Program-made: the position numbers and the translations under genes
Shown: one piece after another, positions 43,268 through 52,104 of the stretch
Numbering within the stretch: position 1 is the stretch's first letter
Layout of the letters: the number at the start of each line of letters is the position of its first letter
Assembly: GCA_965217125.1 (NCBI GenBank)
Contig: OZ244244.1
Coordinates: 248,001 to 312,000 of the forward strand
Reading direction: 5' to 3'
DNA: 64,000 bases
Source: JAAOIF01 sp965217125
GTDB taxonomy: Bacteria > Pseudomonadota > Gammaproteobacteria > PS1 > Pseudothioglobaceae
The notes under the pieces: generated by a model
Database searches by the model: none
Told to the model about the DNA's origin: nothing
Seen by the model: only the letters and a program-made list of their open reading frames with translations

Positions 43268-44647
43268 TCAGCACTCGGTAAGACTAACAGCAAGTCCGCC
43301 CAATGATGTTTCTTTGTATTTATGCGACATTTCCAATCCTGTTTGCTTCATTGCTTCAATGCAACTATCTAATGGCATAAAATGTTCTCCATTGCCGTGA
43401 AGTGCAAGAGAAGATGCTGTATAAGCCTTAATTGCACCAAAACCATTACGCTCAATGCACGGAATTTGAACAAGACTATTAACCGGGTCACAAGTCATGC
43501 CAAGATGATGTTCAAGTGCAATCTCAGCAGCATTTTCTATTTGTTGAGCTGTGCCACCATAAGCGCAACACAAGCCAGCGGCGGCCATAGCTGCTGCTGA
43601 GCCTACTTCGCCCTGACAACCAACTTCTGCTCCAGAAATAGAGCTTCGATGTTTAATTAAACCACCAATTGCACTAGCAGTAAGAAGAAAATCCCTAATC
43701 TGTTTTGTTGTGCCATTATTATGGGCTACAAGATAATACAGAACAGCAGGTATAACCCCAGCTGCACCGTTTGTTGGTGCGGTAACCACCATATTGCCAT
43801 CTGCATTTTCTTCATTAACAGCCATAGCATAAGCACATAACCAATCATTCATACTTGCGTTAACAGAGTTATTTTTTATACTAAGATATAGATTTTTAGC
43901 ACGGCGTGGCACATTTAAACCGCCAGGTAATATACCTTCAGCTTTTAGTCCGTTTTCAATACATATTTGCATAAATTGCCATATTTTATCTATGCCTGCA
44001 AAAAGAGCTTTTTTAGTTGTGTATTCAAGCTCATTAGTTAGCTTCATCTGAGATATTGAAATATTATTATCTTTTGCCATTTGTAACATAGTGTTTGCCG
44101 AATCAAACGGGTATTTACACGAGGCAGAAGACTCCATTTTAATCGGTGCCTGTAATTGAGTAATTTCTGCTTGAGTATTTATAAAACCTCCGCCAATTGA
44201 AAAATAAATCTGTGAATATAATTGCTTTTTATCTAAGCATATAAGCTCAAAAATCATACCATTAGGATGCTCAGGTAAAAATTCACCTTTATCAAAAATT
44301 ATATGTTCATTAGGTTTAAATGAAATACTTAGGCTCTTATTTATTTGAATATGCTCATTTTCCCAAAGCTGTTTAACTAAGCCTGTAACATCTGTATTTG
44401 CAAGACTATTAGGTAGATAACCGTGCAAACCCAGTGCTACCGCACAATCAGTAGAATGCCCCTTGCCTGTAAAAGCCAATGAGCCTTTAAGAGTGCAACG
44501 GATAAACGCTGTTTTTATGTTTGATTTAGTTAATTTTTGATTTTTTATGCGAGCAATAAAATCATTTGCTGCAATCATAGGACCAAGTGTATGCGAGCTC
44601 GACGGCCCTATACCAATTTTAAATAAATCTAATACGCTGATAAACAT
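43268..44647 (-). CDS. sdaA: L-serine ammonia-lyase (single-chain, iron-sulfur)
   Basis: This 459-residue enzyme deaminates L-serine to pyruvate and ammonia. The N-terminal domain begins VLDLFKIGIGPSSSHTLGPM, and the C-terminal catalytic domain has APTNGAAGVIPAVLYY, SISGAEVGCQGEVGSAAAMAAAGL and HLGMTCDPVNSLVQIPC with Cys ligands of the [4Fe-4S] cluster. The last residue is Cys459, equivalent to the C-terminal Cys that plugs the active site in the Legionella enzyme. A ribosome binding site (AGGAG) precedes ATG 44647. It is followed by ggt, suggesting a small amino-acid-breakdown operon. Confidence 0.94.
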   Translation of the reverse strand: MFISVLDLFKIGIGPSSSHTLGPMIAANDFIARIKNQKLTKSNIKTAFIRCTLKGSLAFTGKGHSTDCAVALGLHGYLPNSLANTDVTGLVKQLWENEHIQINKSLSISFKPNEHIIFDKGEFLPEHPNGMIFELICLDKKQLYSQIYFSIGGGFINTQAEITQLQAPIKMESSASCKYPFDSANTMLQMAKDNNISISQMKLTNELEYTTKKALFAGIDKIWQFMQICIENGLKAEGILPGGLNVPRRAKNLYLSIKNNSVNASMNDWLCAYAMAVNEENADGNMVVTAPTNGAAGVIPAVLYYLVAHNNGTTKQIRDFLLTASAIGGLIKHRSSISGAEVGCQGEVGSAAAMAAAGLCCAYGGTAQQIENAAEIALEHHLGMTCDPVNSLVQIPCIERNGFGAIKAYTASSLALHGNGEHFMPLDSCIEAMKQTGLEMSHKYKETSLGGLAVSLTEC

Positions 44648-44777
44648 AATAACTCCTTTATTAGTGAGACTGTAAAAAAACTACAAAGCAATACTAAAAC
44701 AGTTATTTTACAGTCTATGAGTTTTACTAACTATATTTTATGCGTAAATAACCCAAAATTTTTATTGTATTTATAAT

Positions 44778-45032
44778 CTAACGAGGCTGGAATAAAATTG
44801 ATTTAATCGATTGGTAATTAGTGGCAATATTGCGTAAATTTTCCTCACCTTGCTGGGTGTTAATTAGCCCCTTTTCAAGCTCTTTTACTTGCCCAGAATA
44901 CATTTTTTTTAATGTATCTAAAGTCGCGTTAATCTCATATATACTGGGATTATTGCTGTCTTTCCAATCCTGCTGTAAAGTATGCGGATAGTTGGGTTTG
45001 AAGTGCAATACCTCATCATCATTTTCAAACAT
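44778..45032 (-). CDS. Small unknown protein behind a toxin-antitoxin pair
   Basis: This 84-residue acidic protein (FENDDEVLHFKPNYPHTLQQ) has a helical middle (INATLDTLKKMYSGQVKELE) and no membrane segment or known motif. It starts 6 bp after the RelE-like toxin gene, so it is the third gene of that operon. It may be a stabilising or regulatory subunit of a three-part system, or an unrelated passenger. No family is recognised. Confidence 0.55.
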   Translation of the reverse strand: MFENDDEVLHFKPNYPHTLQQDWKDSNNPSIYEINATLDTLKKMYSGQVKELEKGLINTQQGEENLRNIATNYQSIKSILFQPR

Positions 45033-45038
45033 AGCTAT

Positions 45039-45296
45039 TTATTTATAAACATTCTTTCTATGTGCTATTTTTAATACAATATAGGTTTGTGCAGCGTTAT
45101 CAAAAGACAATAATAATCTATAACTACCAATCCGCAGCCGATGAGATATTGGATTCATATCAGCCAAAGGCTTAATGTTTTTAGAAAGTAGTTGCAAATC
45201 TTGTTTTAATATTAATAATTTTTCTCTAATTTGATTTTGAATGCGATTATCAAGTTTTCTAAACTGCTTTTGTGCCTGTTTAGTAAAAACAAACAC
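45039..45296 (-). CDS. RelE/ParE-family toxin
   Basis: This 85-residue basic protein begins FVFTKQAQKQFRKLDNRIQNQIREKL and continues ISHRLRIGSYRLLLSFD with ALKIAHRKNVYK-like end, all features of the RelE/ParE/YafQ fold. The Arg/Lys/His residues at the end (AHRKNVYK) match the mRNA-cleaving end of RelE-type toxins. It lies 2 bp after the antitoxin gene. Whether it cleaves ribosome-bound mRNA or targets gyrase cannot be told. Confidence 0.82.
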   Translation of the reverse strand: MFVFTKQAQKQFRKLDNRIQNQIREKLLILKQDLQLLSKNIKPLADMNPISHRLRIGSYRLLLSFDNAAQTYIVLKIAHRKNVYK

Positions 45297-45298
45297 GA

Positions 45299-45544
45299 CT
45301 AAATACTCAAATCAGACAAACCACTATCTAACGATTGTTGTGCTTCAATTTGCAATTTCTCTTTATTTTTCCACAGCAAATATTCTTCCATATAATCATC
45401 AATCATATCACCGCCTTGTAAAAAATAAGGCACTAACATCATTTTAGGCTTACCGCGCTTAGTAACGGTGAAAAAATTATTTTCAATTTTTTTTGAGATT
45501 GTGCCGATATGTTTTTGTAAATCGGTGTTACTGATAATTTCCAT
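45299..45544 (-). CDS. Phd/YefM-family antitoxin
   Basis: This 81-residue protein starts EIISNTDLQKHIGTISKKIE and has FTVTKRGKPKMMLVPY, the Phd/YefM DNA-binding fold. The acidic C-terminal tail (YMEEYLLWKNKEKLQIEAQQ) should bind and neutralise the toxin. It is the first gene of the toxin-antitoxin operon, whose promoter should lie in the 76 bp between it and cbbO. Antitoxin plus toxin usually repress this promoter. Confidence 0.83.
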   Translation of the reverse strand: MEIISNTDLQKHIGTISKKIENNFFTVTKRGKPKMMLVPYFLQGGDMIDDYMEEYLLWKNKEKLQIEAQQSLDSGLSDLSI

Positions 45545-45620
45545 AATGTTTTATATTGTTAATTATATGGTTCATTATATAATAAAAATACTTTGAGAGC
45601 TAAATATTTTTTTATTTTCA

Positions 45621-47966
45621 TTAAGCAGTGAGACTGGCAAATAATAATGGCAACTGCTCGGGTAGGCGTTTGACATTTTCGATAATGGTGTAATTGTTTT
45701 CGCCAAAAATGCGTTTTACATAATCATCGGCGTTTGGGTCGAGGGTTAGGCAATAGGTTAAAACGCCTGTGGAATATAATTCTTCGACCGCTTTTTTGCT
45801 GTCAAAACGCAGATGTTGCGGGTCGGTTTCATCAATGTCGGCAGGTTCGCCATCGGTTACTAATAGGACTAATTTGCGTTTTTGTTGTTGTTTTAATAAA
45901 TGCTGTCCGGCGTGGCGAAGTGCAGCGCCCATACGGGTTGAAAGCCCGCCTTTCATACCTGCTAAGCGCGATTTAGCTTCATCGTCAAAGTGCTGATTAA
46001 AGTCTTTAAAACGAAAATATTGCACATCATGCCTGCCATCTGAGGCAAAGCCGTGTAAGGCAAAAGGGTCACCGATGCCCTCGATTGCGGTGGCAACTAA
46101 AGTTGCTGCTTCTCTGGTTAATTGCAGGATGGTTTTATCCGTATCGCCGATGGTTTCATTGGTTGATTCTGATAAATCCATCAAAACCACGACTGATAAA
46201 TCACGAGTATTAAGCACATTGCGCATGCTAATACGCGAGCTGGGCTGCTCTCCCATGCGAATCGCAATCATCGCATCAATCGCGGCGTTTAAATCCACTT
46301 CATCGCCGTCTTCTAAACCGCGCTGGCGTTGCACACCTGCTGGGGATAATAAATCAATAATTTGGCGAATACGATGGGCAATTGGCTTGTGTTTAAGCAA
46401 AATATCATCAATATCTTCGTGGTTGCCTTTAGTTGCACGGCGCTCATACACGGTTGCCCAATCGGGGCGGTGAAGTTGGATTTGATAATCCCATTCTTGA
46501 TAGTGGAATGGGTCGGAAACTGGCTCTTTGCCCCATGCCTCATTGAATGATTTGGCATTATCAGATAAATCATCCTCATACACTCGCATGGTGTCTGTGC
46601 AGGTCCAAATGACTTGTGCATCATCGCCAGCAAGCTCGCAATCCACCTCGTGCGCCATCATCAATGGGCTAACCTCATAGCGCACTTGCTGCTGACTAGC
46701 GGCAATATATTCAATGCCCATATCCCAATTAATATCTTCATAATGCCAAATAATGCGATTATCATCGCGATAATCAACCCGGTAGCGTTCAAGAATGCGT
46801 AGGCTAGGAACTGCTTTTCTGCCTTCAAAAATATTATAAAGCTTAATGCCCATAAGCCATGAAAAGTGGTTATCATCTTGATTGGCTTGGATTTTGCTGT
46901 GGAATTTAGCCGCAAATTTATTTAACTGCTCATCACCGCCCAGCACCTCCTCATCTAACAACTGCAATGCAAAATTTTCGAGAATACTCATGGTTTGATG
47001 CTCGGCTGGCTCTAAATGTTCAAGCAACATCAGTGAGCGCCACAATCTCTTTAAACCGGGAAAATCTTGCACGGCTTTGTATTCAACTCTGGCATCTTCA
47101 AGCAAACCAATAAAAAACATCTGTGCAGGGCTAAGTTGCTCTGCTGACATCGCTTGATGGGTGTACATTATATGGGCTGCCATATGCGCCACAGTTGCAC
47201 GATAAATTTCTAAACCTTCAATGCCTTCAATATCATCAAGGGCATCTGGCACATGCAAAATTTTATCTTCCACATAGGGTCTAAAATCAGTGTAATCTGC
47301 CCCTGTTGGACGAATAAAAAAATCACGACCCCATAAGGCGCGTAGGTAAAAATTGAGTTTTCGTTGCACTTTAATAAATAAAACACCACGGCGCTCTTTT
47401 TCCAACATAGCGCGTGAATCTGCCGACTCTAAGGAGAAATAAGAAGTTAAATTGTTGTAATCTCTACGATAAGCCTTAGCGCCAAAATTAGCCCAGCGGC
47501 GTAATCCACTCAATGTCAGTTTTGACAATAGTTGATCAATATGCATCAGCATCGGGCGTAGCCCACGAGCAGCTGTTGATGCTAATTGATGGATTAAGGT
47601 TAAATAACCACGCACCAACTGCGCATCGCCCAGATGCCGAGCAACATTTGGCAAGGTAGATAATAATAGTGTAATAACTTCGCCTGAGGTCATTGAAGAG
47701 GCTTTCATAGCAGCTGTTACACAATCAGGAATAATATCCTCACCACATTCTTTAGCCATCTGCGGCATCACTTCAAGATAGCTAACCACCAAATCGTTAC
47801 CACGCCCTAAACCGCAAAGTGCCTTAGCACCATCAAGATAATCTTTTAGCCCAGCAGGAGAAATAACCCGCGCCGCATCATAAAAAGTTGCGTCCAACAC
47901 ATCACGCACTTCTGGGGCGATTTGCTCTAAAAATTCTGCGTATTCTTCAAGTATTATCGCTGACAT
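45621..47966 (-). CDS. cbbO: RuBisCO activase subunit CbbO (VWA domain)
   Basis: This 781-residue protein is the adaptor of the CbbQO-type RuBisCO activase. The long helical N-terminal part precedes a C-terminal von Willebrand A domain with the MIDAS motif VVLMDLSESTNE (about residues 593-604), LVLLVTDGEPADI and a final QLPLLFASL. In known systems the MIDAS binds RuBisCO and the CbbQ hexamer pulls inhibitory sugar phosphates out of the active site. cbbO normally follows cbbQ directly; here a restriction-modification pair lies between them. The related NorD/NirO proteins have a similar domain but the cbbQ neighbourhood decides the call. Confidence 0.9.
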   Translation of the reverse strand: MSAIILEEYAEFLEQIAPEVRDVLDATFYDAARVISPAGLKDYLDGAKALCGLGRGNDLVVSYLEVMPQMAKECGEDIIPDCVTAAMKASSMTSGEVITLLLSTLPNVARHLGDAQLVRGYLTLIHQLASTAARGLRPMLMHIDQLLSKLTLSGLRRWANFGAKAYRRDYNNLTSYFSLESADSRAMLEKERRGVLFIKVQRKLNFYLRALWGRDFFIRPTGADYTDFRPYVEDKILHVPDALDDIEGIEGLEIYRATVAHMAAHIMYTHQAMSAEQLSPAQMFFIGLLEDARVEYKAVQDFPGLKRLWRSLMLLEHLEPAEHQTMSILENFALQLLDEEVLGGDEQLNKFAAKFHSKIQANQDDNHFSWLMGIKLYNIFEGRKAVPSLRILERYRVDYRDDNRIIWHYEDINWDMGIEYIAASQQQVRYEVSPLMMAHEVDCELAGDDAQVIWTCTDTMRVYEDDLSDNAKSFNEAWGKEPVSDPFHYQEWDYQIQLHRPDWATVYERRATKGNHEDIDDILLKHKPIAHRIRQIIDLLSPAGVQRQRGLEDGDEVDLNAAIDAMIAIRMGEQPSSRISMRNVLNTRDLSVVVLMDLSESTNETIGDTDKTILQLTREAATLVATAIEGIGDPFALHGFASDGRHDVQYFRFKDFNQHFDDEAKSRLAGMKGGLSTRMGAALRHAGQHLLKQQQKRKLVLLVTDGEPADIDETDPQHLRFDSKKAVEELYSTGVLTYCLTLDPNADDYVKRIFGENNYTIIENVKRLPEQLPLLFASLTA

Positions 47967-48013
47967 AGTTTTATATTCAATTACTGTGTTAATTGTTTAA
48001 ATAAAACAATTAG

Positions 48014-48928
48014 TTATGTAAATATATTATTAAGTATTTGACTTAGCTGTTCATCAAAATTTTTATTATTGAAATCTTTATGTGGTATTTGTAGTTTTTC
48101 TAAGACAACTTTAAACCGCTCAAACCCTTTATTATCTCGCAACTCTACCCATTCAACATCTAACTGCTTTAATTGTGATTTATTTTGATTAGATAGTTTG
48201 TCTGCAATAAAGACTGAACTATCTCTTGCTATAACAGCATCCGCACTTTCTGGGTTTCCTTTCCCCGTAAGTTTGACTTCACATTTAAATTCACGATTGT
48301 CTTTTTTTAAGAAAAAATCTACTTCTCTGTTTATGTCGCCTTTTTTGACTTTTTTCGCTCTTGGTTTTGTAGAATAATTTTGTTCTGACACTGAATATAA
48401 CTTACACAGAGTTAGCATCAAGGGTCCTTCAGTTTGCTTTCCAGCAGTACTCCACAATCCCCCTCTTAATGCAGCTCTTTTAACAGCCAGTGTGTTGATT
48501 ACAATTAAACTCTCATTTATGTCTAACTCAACACTAACTTTATTGAATTTTATTTGTAAGGACAGATTCAAATCTTCAACTTTTGTTAATTCGTCAATTG
48601 CATTATAAAGAGTATCGTAATGCTTATAAGATGCCTCTATAACAATTTCTCGAGTTCCAGAATTATACATATTGGTAATTGTCTTTTTGTTTAATCCAGA
48701 ATTAATTGCTATCTCGTCAGTGGATAGTTCAGTATTTAACATCTCTTTTTTATACCAATCAGTATCAATGTTTTTATTATTTAACTTTGCTTCTGCTACT
48801 CTTTTAAAAAAATCTATAGCAAACTGTAAAAATTCAGTATTAATAAGAGTTACTATTTCTATCCTGTAATCTTCGCCTTTGATAAGTTTCTTGATGATGT
48901 TTTTAGTTACTTGTTCTGTAAGTGTCAT
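48014..48928 (-). CDS. Type II restriction endonuclease, CfrBI-like
   Basis: This 304-residue protein lies 4 bp overlapping with a DNA methyltransferase gene. A helical N-terminal region (FLQFAIDFFKRVAEAKLNNK, AINSGLNKKTITNMYNSGTR) precedes a nuclease-like part with REVDFFLKKDNREFKCEVKLTG (a D...E-x-K pattern at about 208-228) and GNPESADAVIARDSSVFIADK. The pattern resembles CfrBI-type enzymes, which cut CCWWGG-like sites; that likeness is from memory and the site here is unknown. Cognate protection would come from the upstream methyltransferase. Confidence 0.65.
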   Translation of the reverse strand: MTLTEQVTKNIIKKLIKGEDYRIEIVTLINTEFLQFAIDFFKRVAEAKLNNKNIDTDWYKKEMLNTELSTDEIAINSGLNKKTITNMYNSGTREIVIEASYKHYDTLYNAIDELTKVEDLNLSLQIKFNKVSVELDINESLIVINTLAVKRAALRGGLWSTAGKQTEGPLMLTLCKLYSVSEQNYSTKPRAKKVKKGDINREVDFFLKKDNREFKCEVKLTGKGNPESADAVIARDSSVFIADKLSNQNKSQLKQLDVEWVELRDNKGFERFKVVLEKLQIPHKDFNNKNFDEQLSQILNNIFT

Positions 48929-50301
48929 ACTATTTTTCCTCTAAACTCTTCTAATGTTAAAAACATACTTTCTCGTTTATCTTCTATATCTTTTTGTACT
49001 AAAGATTTCATATACTCAAAATATTTTTTTTCTTGTTCTGTTAAAAAGAAATATCTACCTAAAAGTTTAGCGGTTCTGCCAAATGTTCCGCTTCCAGCAA
49101 ATGGATCAAAAACTAAATCCTCCTTGAAGGAGTAATATTCAATCACTCTTTTGCATAATTCAACAGGAAAAACAGCAGAATGGGTTTTATTAAATGTTGG
49201 GTCAATTTCCCAAATATTAGAAGTTTCATATCCGTCTCGGACTTTGCTTTCTTTTACTGTTTTGCAATCATATTGTCTTATATTCCAATCTATAAGTTTA
49301 TTGGTTTGTTTTCTATATACCATTAAATATTCGGTTCTTGCATTAGGTTTATAGGCCAATGGATTCCTATGCTGCAAAAATCCTGCATTTCTATTTTTTA
49401 CACTTGCTTCTGGTTTTGACCAAACAATATCATCAATAAACTCCCAACCCATTTTTATTAAAAAATTATGTATGTCAAATGGTATTGGGTATCTTTTAGA
49501 CGAATATTGCCTGCTTATTCTCGGAACAATTATTGGCGAAGTATTAACTATTAAAAACCTACCTTCTTTGGTTTTATCGTAAGTTAATTTAAAAACCTGT
49601 TCTAAAAATTCAAGGTAGGCTTTGTAACTTGGATAAATAGAATAATCTCTTGCGTTGTAGTAGGGTGGCGATGTAAATGTTAAATGAAAACTTTGATTTG
49701 GTATTTCCTGCAATATTTTTCTAACATCACCCAACACAACCGTATTTTTTAAATAATCATAACTTTCTTTATGTTGCAGTTTATCTTGGGATGTTTTTTC
49801 GGTATTAAAATATTCCTTTTGAATTACAGACTGTATTATTTCATTTTTATGCTGTATTAGTTTTTTTAGCCTTGCATCTATTTCATTTTCCCCTTTAAAC
49901 ACTAATAATCCTCTTATTGCTTGGCTAACTATTTTGGGGTCGCTGTCATCTAATAAATCTAATAAATAAACAATTGTCTTGCTACTTTTCATTCTTCCAA
50001 TAGAAGACACGGCTTCTCGTCTTACAGCTGTTGATGGGTCGTTAATAGATATTTGATATAAGGTTTTAAGGTTTGAGACATTGCTTGTTTTGCCAATGTT
50101 TTTTATAGAATTTAAGCGTATTTTATCGTTTTCACTTGTAAGCAAATCTTTAATCCATGAATCGTCAAAACCTTCTGGCAAACGCCCTAAGTTATTAAGA
50201 ACAAACAAAATGTTTTTTTCATTATCTATAGAATTAACCAAAGACATCATAGCGCCATTGCCTTGTTGTTTTATCTCAGATATATATTCTTTTGTTAGCA
50301 T
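48925..50301 (-). CDS. HEAT-repeat-fused beta-class DNA methyltransferase (type II R-M)
   Basis: This 458-residue protein starts with alpha-helical HEAT-like repeats (about residues 50-165: IRLNSIKNIGKTSNVSNLKT, AVRREAVSSIGRMKSSKTIV, IVSQAIRGLLVF). A methyltransferase domain follows with the catalytic motif LTFTSPPYYNARDY (SPPY at 211-214) before the SAM-binding motif VFDPFAGSGTFG (about 397-408), the order of beta-class N4-cytosine/N6-adenine enzymes. TSPPY favours N4-cytosine. It overlaps the restriction enzyme gene. The HEAT fusion is unusual for a type II methyltransferase and may contact DNA or the nuclease. Confidence 0.85.
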   Translation of the reverse strand: MLTKEYISEIKQQGNGAMMSLVNSIDNEKNILFVLNNLGRLPEGFDDSWIKDLLTSENDKIRLNSIKNIGKTSNVSNLKTLYQISINDPSTAVRREAVSSIGRMKSSKTIVYLLDLLDDSDPKIVSQAIRGLLVFKGENEIDARLKKLIQHKNEIIQSVIQKEYFNTEKTSQDKLQHKESYDYLKNTVVLGDVRKILQEIPNQSFHLTFTSPPYYNARDYSIYPSYKAYLEFLEQVFKLTYDKTKEGRFLIVNTSPIIVPRISRQYSSKRYPIPFDIHNFLIKMGWEFIDDIVWSKPEASVKNRNAGFLQHRNPLAYKPNARTEYLMVYRKQTNKLIDWNIRQYDCKTVKESKVRDGYETSNIWEIDPTFNKTHSAVFPVELCKRVIEYYSFKEDLVFDPFAGSGTFGRTAKLLGRYFFLTEQEKKYFEYMKSLVQKDIEDKRESMFLTLEEFRGKIV

Positions 50302-50336
50302 TTTTATGTTTGATATGTTTAAACGAGATAATCATA

Positions 50337-51152
50337 TTAGCCTAAAAAAGTTTGCACAGCGGCATTTAAAGTATCGCGCATATCTGGGTCGTCTGTGAGT
50401 GGGGTGATCATGGTCATTGAGCAGGCTGCTTGTGCATCAACGCCTTGGGCAATTAGCTGGCCTGCGTAAACTAATAGGCGGGTTGAAATGCCTTCGTCTA
50501 AGCCGTGGCCTTTTAAATTTCTAGCACGGTGTGCAATTTGCACGAGTTTTTCAGCCATTTTTTTATCTACGCCTGATTCTTTTGTAACAATAGAGACTTC
50601 TAATTCAGTCTCTGGGTAATCAAAATCCAGCCCGCCAAAACGCTGTTTGGTGGATTGTTTGAGGTCTTTCATTAATGATTGATAACCCGGATTATAAGAA
50701 ATTACTAATTGAAAATCAGCGTGTGCCTTCACCAATTCACCTTTTTTATCTAAGGGTAATTCACGGCGATGATCAGTCAAAGGGTGGATAACAACGGTGG
50801 TATCTTGACGCGCTTCAACAATCTCATCTAAATAACAAATTGCACCAATTCGTGCAGCAGTTGTGAGCGGGCCGTCTTGCCATTTTGTGCCGTCTTTGTC
50901 TAACAGAAAACGACCAACTAAATCCGATGCTGTCATATCTTCATTACAAGCAACGCTGATTAATGGCCTGTCAAGTTTCCAAGCCATATATTCAATAAAC
51001 CGTGATTTACCACAACCTGTTGGGCCCTTAATCATCATCGGCATACGCACTCCATAGGCGGATTCATAAAGTTTTACTTCATTATTAACGGCTTCATAAT
51101 AAGGCTCATCTTTAATAATGTATTGTTTTGTATCTACTTTTATATCAGACAT
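50337..51152 (-). CDS. cbbQ: RuBisCO activase ATPase CbbQ
   Basis: This 271-residue MoxR-class AAA+ ATPase has Walker A IKGPTGCGKSRF (residues 41-52), Walker B GAICYLDEIVEA, sensor-like LVISYNPGYQSLMKDLKQST and a C-terminal lid. With CbbO it remodels inhibited RuBisCO. It follows cbbL-cbbS and two small genes on the same strand. A good ribosome binding site (GGAGAT) lies before ATG 51152. The R-M pair begins 35 bp after its end. Confidence 0.93.
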   Translation of the reverse strand: MSDIKVDTKQYIIKDEPYYEAVNNEVKLYESAYGVRMPMMIKGPTGCGKSRFIEYMAWKLDRPLISVACNEDMTASDLVGRFLLDKDGTKWQDGPLTTAARIGAICYLDEIVEARQDTTVVIHPLTDHRRELPLDKKGELVKAHADFQLVISYNPGYQSLMKDLKQSTKQRFGGLDFDYPETELEVSIVTKESGVDKKMAEKLVQIAHRARNLKGHGLDEGISTRLLVYAGQLIAQGVDAQAACSMTMITPLTDDPDMRDTLNAAVQTFLG

Positions 51153-51165
51153 ATTTATCTCCGTT

Positions 51166-51723
51166 TTATTTACTTTTGTTAATGGTTTTTTCTAAACTCA
51201 TCCCGAACATAGAAAATTTTATTTTGGTTTTACTGCTTTGATTATGCAAATCTTCATCTAAAAATAAACCCATCAACCCTTGAGAAAATTTAGTGCCGAT
51301 AGTGTTCTTTTTAGCTTCATTACTTTCATTTAAAATTTGATTAAAATCTTGTTTTAAGTTTCTAATTTTAGCAAAAGTTTCAATAATTTGTAGCGTGGTT
51401 TTAGTGGCTTGTTTTGATTTTAAAATCGTTGCCAACATATACAAGCCTTTTTCCGTAAAGGCTTTAGGTGGTTTTATTTTACCGCCTTTATCTGATATTT
51501 GTATTGAAGTCGCAAAATGCGACTTCAATAAATGCCATTCTTGTTGTTGCAAACTTAAAACATAACCTTTAGGAAATTTATCTAAATTTCTACTAACCGC
51601 CTCATTAACTCGCTTGGTTTCAACGCCATAAAGCCTTGCAACATCGCTATCAAAAATCACGGGGGTTTCCTTGATAACAACAATCAAATCTTGGATATTA
51701 TCAATGTCTAAAATTTCATTCAT
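51166..51723 (-). CDS. ORF6N/KilA-N-type DNA-binding protein
   Basis: From ATG 51723 this protein has 185 residues; ATGs three and four codons earlier and a longer frame to 51783 are also open. The N-terminal domain reads VIFDSDVARLYGVETKRVNE, NLDKFPKGYVLSL and PKAFTEKGLYMLATIL, the ORF6N signature found in phage anti-repressors and mobile regions. A Lys-rich C-terminal half is variable. It lies between a conserved small gene and cbbQ, inside the carbon-fixation operon, so it is probably an insertion. It might bind DNA or regulate a prophage elsewhere; no effect on cbb genes can be shown. Confidence 0.72.
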   Translation of the reverse strand: MNEILDIDNIQDLIVVIKETPVIFDSDVARLYGVETKRVNEAVSRNLDKFPKGYVLSLQQQEWHLLKSHFATSIQISDKGGKIKPPKAFTEKGLYMLATILKSKQATKTTLQIIETFAKIRNLKQDFNQILNESNEAKKNTIGTKFSQGLMGLFLDEDLHNQSSKTKIKFSMFGMSLEKTINKSK

Positions 51724-52030
51724 CTTCATCATCTGTTTCACTATCACCAGACCAACCAGCAAGTTTGGCTTTTTTAATGGCAATATCGTGAATTTTAAAA
51801 TGCTTTTTACGCAATTCTGGTGGTAAATGGCTGACTAAACAGCCGTATTTATCCCACTCGGCATTAACCTTTTGTAATAAAGCGTCAATCCCGGATAGGT
51901 TCCAACCTTCGCAAGTCTCACTTTCGTCAATTAAGCCAAAAACCCAGCCATCTCTAATAGTCTTAGCAATGGTGGTCATTCCGCCGTTGATTTCATTATT
52001 AATGCCTACATATATTTTAGGTTTGTCCAT
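51716..52030 (-). CDS. Unknown small protein of the cbb locus
   Basis: This 104-residue soluble protein begins MDKPKIYVGINNEINGGMTT and contains GWVFGLIDESETCEGWNL and LPPELRKKHFKIHDIAIKKA, ending in an acidic tail (GDSETDDEDE). The sequence is well structured and free of stops, and looks conserved rather than random, but I do not recognise a family. It is preceded by a terminator-like hairpin after cbbS and overlaps the ORF6N gene start by 8 bp. A role in carbon fixation is possible from position only. Confidence 0.6.
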   Translation of the reverse strand: MDKPKIYVGINNEINGGMTTIAKTIRDGWVFGLIDESETCEGWNLSGIDALLQKVNAEWDKYGCLVSHLPPELRKKHFKIHDIAIKKAKLAGWSGDSETDDEDE

Positions 52031-52046
52031 AATATCATTTATTTGA

Positions 52047-52079
52047 GTAAAAAAAACCCCAACAATATTAGTTAGGGTT
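52047..52079 (-). terminator. Terminator-like hairpin downstream of cbbS
   Basis: Read on the minus strand, AACCCTAAC (52071-52079) pairs with GTTGGGGTT (52055-52063) with one G-T wobble around a 7-base loop, followed by a run of T residues (A-run at 52049-52054 on the plus strand). It lies between cbbS and the small unknown gene. As a partial terminator it would let cbbLS be expressed far above cbbQ and the downstream genes. Confidence 0.82.
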
Positions 52080-52104
52080 ATTAAATTAAATACTTAACTA
52101 AGTA

